Shown piece by piece: positions 61,685-64,000 of a stretch of DNA of 64,000 bases. Under the pieces are notes generated by a model. That model had not been told where the DNA came from, searched no databases, and was given only the letters and a program-made list of their open reading frames with translations. The translations under genes and the position numbers were made by a program. Position 1 is the first letter of the stretch, and the number at the start of each line of letters is the position of its first letter. The stretch comes from Nitratireductor alexandrii (GTDB lineage: Bacteria; Pseudomonadota; Alphaproteobacteria; Rhizobiales; Rhizobiaceae): assembly GCF_004000215.1 (NCBI RefSeq), contig NZ_RBVY01000001.1, positions 248,001-312,000 of the forward strand. Reading direction: 5' to 3'.

Positions 61685-63595
61685 ATGGATACCGGCCTGA
61701 CCACGATCGGCGAAGCCGACATCGAAAAGCACCGCGCCGTGGCGCAGGGCATGATCACCCGCATCATCGTGATGGAGGACGGCGGCGGGCGCTCTTCGAC
61801 CGCGCTTGCCGGCACCGGCCGGCGTTTCGTCTCGACGGTATCGACCGGCTCCGTGCGCCGCACGCGCGAGGTCGAGTTCGCCAAATCGGTCGCCGCTGTG
61901 CGCGCCGACGACGTGATGATGTCGATCCCCCAGCACACTTTATTGTTTCGCGCCCGCCGCGGGCTTGCGGTCGCGCTGGCGGTCGGCGACGTTTTCGCCC
62001 GCTCCAGCGAACTGGAAAGCCTGCAGGCCAAAAACAGCCGTGCCCCGCTGGAGGGCGATGAGGCCCAGCGCTTCAAGCGGCTGTTGTCGGCCTCGGCCTA
62101 TGTCGCCGCCTTCAGCCTCGCTTGCTACCTCTTGCAGACCATCGAAAGCGACGCCGAGGCGCCCAATGACGTCGAGGAACCGGATTTCCTGTTCGACACG
62201 CCGCAGGATGCGCTGAAATCGATGATCGCCGGCCTCGATGCCGCGATTGCCGGCGCCAAGGACGATCAGGACCTGTTGAGCCGGGCGCGCGCCTTTGCCC
62301 GCGAGGCGGTCGAGGGTCTGCTGGCGCGCAAGGGCCGGTTCGACGGGCTGGGGCCGTTCGAGGACGCGCATATCCGTATCGACCAGGACGATTTCACCCT
62401 TGACGGGTTCGACGTTGCGCCGGGTCAGAAGCGCAAGCCGTTGGTGATGACGTTCAAGAAGCCGAACGAGATCGTTGGCAACCACATCGCCAAATATCAG
62501 GCCATGAAGCTTGCCAAGATGCTGATGGCCTATGATTTCGACCGCCAGCTTAACCCGTTCGTCGAGCTCGGCGGGTTTTTGTTCACCTTCATCGGCGACG
62601 GCGCCCCGGGCACCGGCAAGACGATCCTGATCCAGATGACCGCCGGGCTGATCAACGACTATTGTCAGATCGCCGGCTACCCGTTCCATTACGAGAATTT
62701 CGGCGTCGACCAGATCTCGTCCTACCAGGGCAAGTCCGGCCAGAACTGCAAGCAGTTCGTCAACAACGTCATCAATCCGCGCGCCATCGGTTTCGGCACG
62801 GTCGACGACATCGATCAGGTCGCCGCCAAGCGCTCCGACGATCGCGCATCGGCCGGCCAGCAGGAGATCACCGGCGTTTTGATGGAAAGTTTCGCCGGCG
62901 CCTCGACGGTTGTGCGCGGCAATTGCTCCTTCGGCATGTTCTCCAACTATCCCGAAAATGTCGACGACGCGCTCAGGCAGCGGGCCGGGGCGCGCTGGCT
63001 TGTCGACGGGCCGCAGACGCGCGACGATTATATCGACATTTTCGTGCTGCTGGCCGGCAAGAATCACGGCATCCCGCTCGGCGAGCATGATCTGTTCGAC
63101 GCCCAGGTGATCCAGCGCGCCGTCAACACCGCCTACGAGCATCATTCCAAGCCGCAGGAAGAGGGCCTGCAGAAAGTCTATGAGCGTTATCTCGACCAGT
63201 ATGGCGAGCCCCGCACGCTGGCCGACATCGGCTCGTACCTGCATCTCATCAAGGAGGCGGAGCCGCGCTTCACCGGCCGGGCGATCAAGAACATCACCGA
63301 TGCCATCAAGATGCGGGCCATGGATATCGAACTGCCCGACGACTGGTTCGAAAAACCCGAAACCTTCATGCACAAGGCCTATGACGACAAGAAAGCCATG
63401 ATCGAGGAGTTGCGCGGTCCCTTCACGATGGCGATGGTCATGCAGGAGATCAACCGCTACGCCGATTCCGAGTTCCGCTATTCTGATCGCTCCGACGACG
63501 CCGCGGTCTCGACCATGATCCGCGACGCGCGGCTGCGCGAGCGCGCACTGCGCGAGATCGAGCAGATGAAGGCGAAAGGAACGTGGCACGCGTGA
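61685..63595 (+). CDS. AAA+ ATPase of uncharacterised three-gene module
   Basis: The 636-aa protein has an N-terminal region without known motifs (to about residue 260), then a single AAA+ domain: Walker A GDGAPGTGKT (about 304-313), a Walker-B-like VDDIDQV (about 373-379, after FGT), sensor-1 Asn in MFSNYPENVDDALRQRAGARW (Asn about 421, with following Arg residues that could be arginine fingers) and a helical C-terminal part with RFTGRAIKNITDAIK (sensor-2-like GRAIKN). No protease or nuclease domain is joined. ATG 61685 was preferred to a TTG at 61652. It lies 57 bases behind its partner and probably remodels or moves a complex containing them. Confidence 0.87.
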   Translation: MDTGLTTIGEADIEKHRAVAQGMITRIIVMEDGGGRSSTALAGTGRRFVSTVSTGSVRRTREVEFAKSVAAVRADDVMMSIPQHTLLFRARRGLAVALAVGDVFARSSELESLQAKNSRAPLEGDEAQRFKRLLSASAYVAAFSLACYLLQTIESDAEAPNDVEEPDFLFDTPQDALKSMIAGLDAAIAGAKDDQDLLSRARAFAREAVEGLLARKGRFDGLGPFEDAHIRIDQDDFTLDGFDVAPGQKRKPLVMTFKKPNEIVGNHIAKYQAMKLAKMLMAYDFDRQLNPFVELGGFLFTFIGDGAPGTGKTILIQMTAGLINDYCQIAGYPFHYENFGVDQISSYQGKSGQNCKQFVNNVINPRAIGFGTVDDIDQVAAKRSDDRASAGQQEITGVLMESFAGASTVVRGNCSFGMFSNYPENVDDALRQRAGARWLVDGPQTRDDYIDIFVLLAGKNHGIPLGEHDLFDAQVIQRAVNTAYEHHSKPQEEGLQKVYERYLDQYGEPRTLADIGSYLHLIKEAEPRFTGRAIKNITDAIKMRAMDIELPDDWFEKPETFMHKAYDDKKAMIEELRGPFTMAMVMQEINRYADSEFRYSDRSDDAAVSTMIRDARLRERALREIEQMKAKGTWHA

Positions 63596-63721
63596 GTGGC
63601 CGCGCGGCGGACGCCGAGAGGATCCTTTTTCTGCGTTGCCGCGTGCGAGGCGGCGTATCGACCGGTGGGCCTGTGCGGCGTCCGGAGAAACGACCGACCG
63701 AGCACTTTCACGCCGCCTTGG

Positions 63722-64000
63722 CTAAAGCAGCCATTCGATCGGCAGCCAGCCGAACACGGTGACCATGATCCGGTCGGTCAGCGAGGCGCCGGGCTCGGTA
63801 TCCAGTGCCGTGGTGGTGCCGTCGGGACCGGTCTCGATCCAGCGCAGTTCGCCGTTCTGCAGTTCCACCCGGTAGGCGCTGTGGGCCAGATCGCGCGTAA
63901 ACGCCTCGTGGATGCGCCGGGCCATCGAGGCGCTTTCGATCAGAAAACCCATCTCGCAATTGAGATGGACCGAGCGCGGGTCGAAATTGAACGAGCCGAC
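63722..64000 (-). CDS. Phospholipase D-family protein, C-terminal end (N-terminus outside window)
   Basis: Reading leftward from the window edge the frame gives VGSFNFDPRSVHLNCEMGFLIES, the motif that follows the second HKD active site in PLD/cardiolipin synthase proteins, and ends with VTVFGWLPIEWLL at stop 63722. The HKD histidine itself and everything before it are beyond base 64000. The C-terminal hydrophobic ending suggests membrane association, as in ClsC-type cardiolipin synthases. It is convergent with the AAA+ gene. Confidence 0.85.
   Translation of the reverse strand, partial: VGSFNFDPRSVHLNCEMGFLIESASMARRIHEAFTRDLAHSAYRVELQNGELRWIETGPDGTTTALDTEPGASLTDRIMVTVFGWLPIEWLL

Noticed and set aside
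1-64000. CRISPR array, rRNA, prophage or plasmid functions
   Set aside because: I looked for regular repeats, integrases, transposases and replication genes and saw none.

Overview
The window is a GC-rich (roughly two-thirds G+C by eye), densely coded chromosomal segment of an alphaproteobacterium, most likely of the order Hyphomicrobiales (Rhizobiales). The best evidence is a cell-cycle block at 39.7-45.8 kb that holds CtrA, its phosphotransferase ChpT, a SciP (DUF1153) homologue, the envelope protein EipA (DUF1134) and a FliJ-like protein, with candidate CtrA boxes and a cluster of GANTC (CcrM) sites. Family or genus cannot be settled from sequence alone. A NavBac-type sodium channel and choline uptake are compatible with a marine or saline habitat, but that is inference. 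I see no rRNA, CRISPR array, insertion sequence or prophage.

Layout. 0-1.4 kb: the end of a voltage-gated sodium channel, a small methyltransferase and tRNA-Gly(CCC). 1.4-8.1 kb (minus): a seven-gene amino-sugar-like uptake operon (binding protein, two permeases, ROK kinase, GntR regulator, SIS protein, ATPase), divergent from an asparagine synthetase. 10-16.9 kb (minus): an eight-gene unit starting with its own TetR regulator, then a DctPQM TRAP transporter and catabolic enzymes (cyclase, BKACE, OsmC, SMP-30). 17.2-21.3 kb (plus): a TAXI-type TRAP importer with a fused permease and a UspA protein. 21.3-23.1 kb: an MFS pump divergent from a MerR regulator. 23.1-26.3 kb: class III aminotransferase and RpiR regulator divergent from a second BKACE. 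26.3-38.3 kb: a sulfatase-superfamily hydrolase, a branched-chain-type ABC importer with a fused LivM-LivG subunit and a feruloyl-CoA-synthase-like ligase, a divergent TetR with two operator copies, an aldehyde dehydrogenase and a Gfo/Idh oxidoreductase.

38.3-46.6 kb is housekeeping and cell cycle: mnmA, sciP, pqiA-like, fliJ-like, ctrA, a single-domain response regulator, chpT, eipA, a long coiled-coil membrane-anchored protein and a TrmH methyltransferase. 46.7-50 kb: ArsR regulator, HugZ-like protein, CoA-transferase and SDR dehydrogenase. 50.2-58.4 kb (minus): a PotABCD-type importer and a choline importer choXWV, separated by a strikingly AT-rich gap. 58.6-64 kb: thymidine kinase, then a compact three-gene set (coiled-coil protein, uncharacterised 381-aa protein, AAA+ ATPase), and the end of a phospholipase-D-family gene.

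The best candidate for an undescribed system is the three-gene AAA+ module at 59.4-63.6 kb. Second is the coiled-coil gene behind eipA, which has its own CtrA box. Regulatory DNA is unusually legible: at least six divergent or leader regions carry clean dyads next to a local regulator, and four transport operons carry a hairpin or terminator exactly between the binding-protein gene and the first permease gene.
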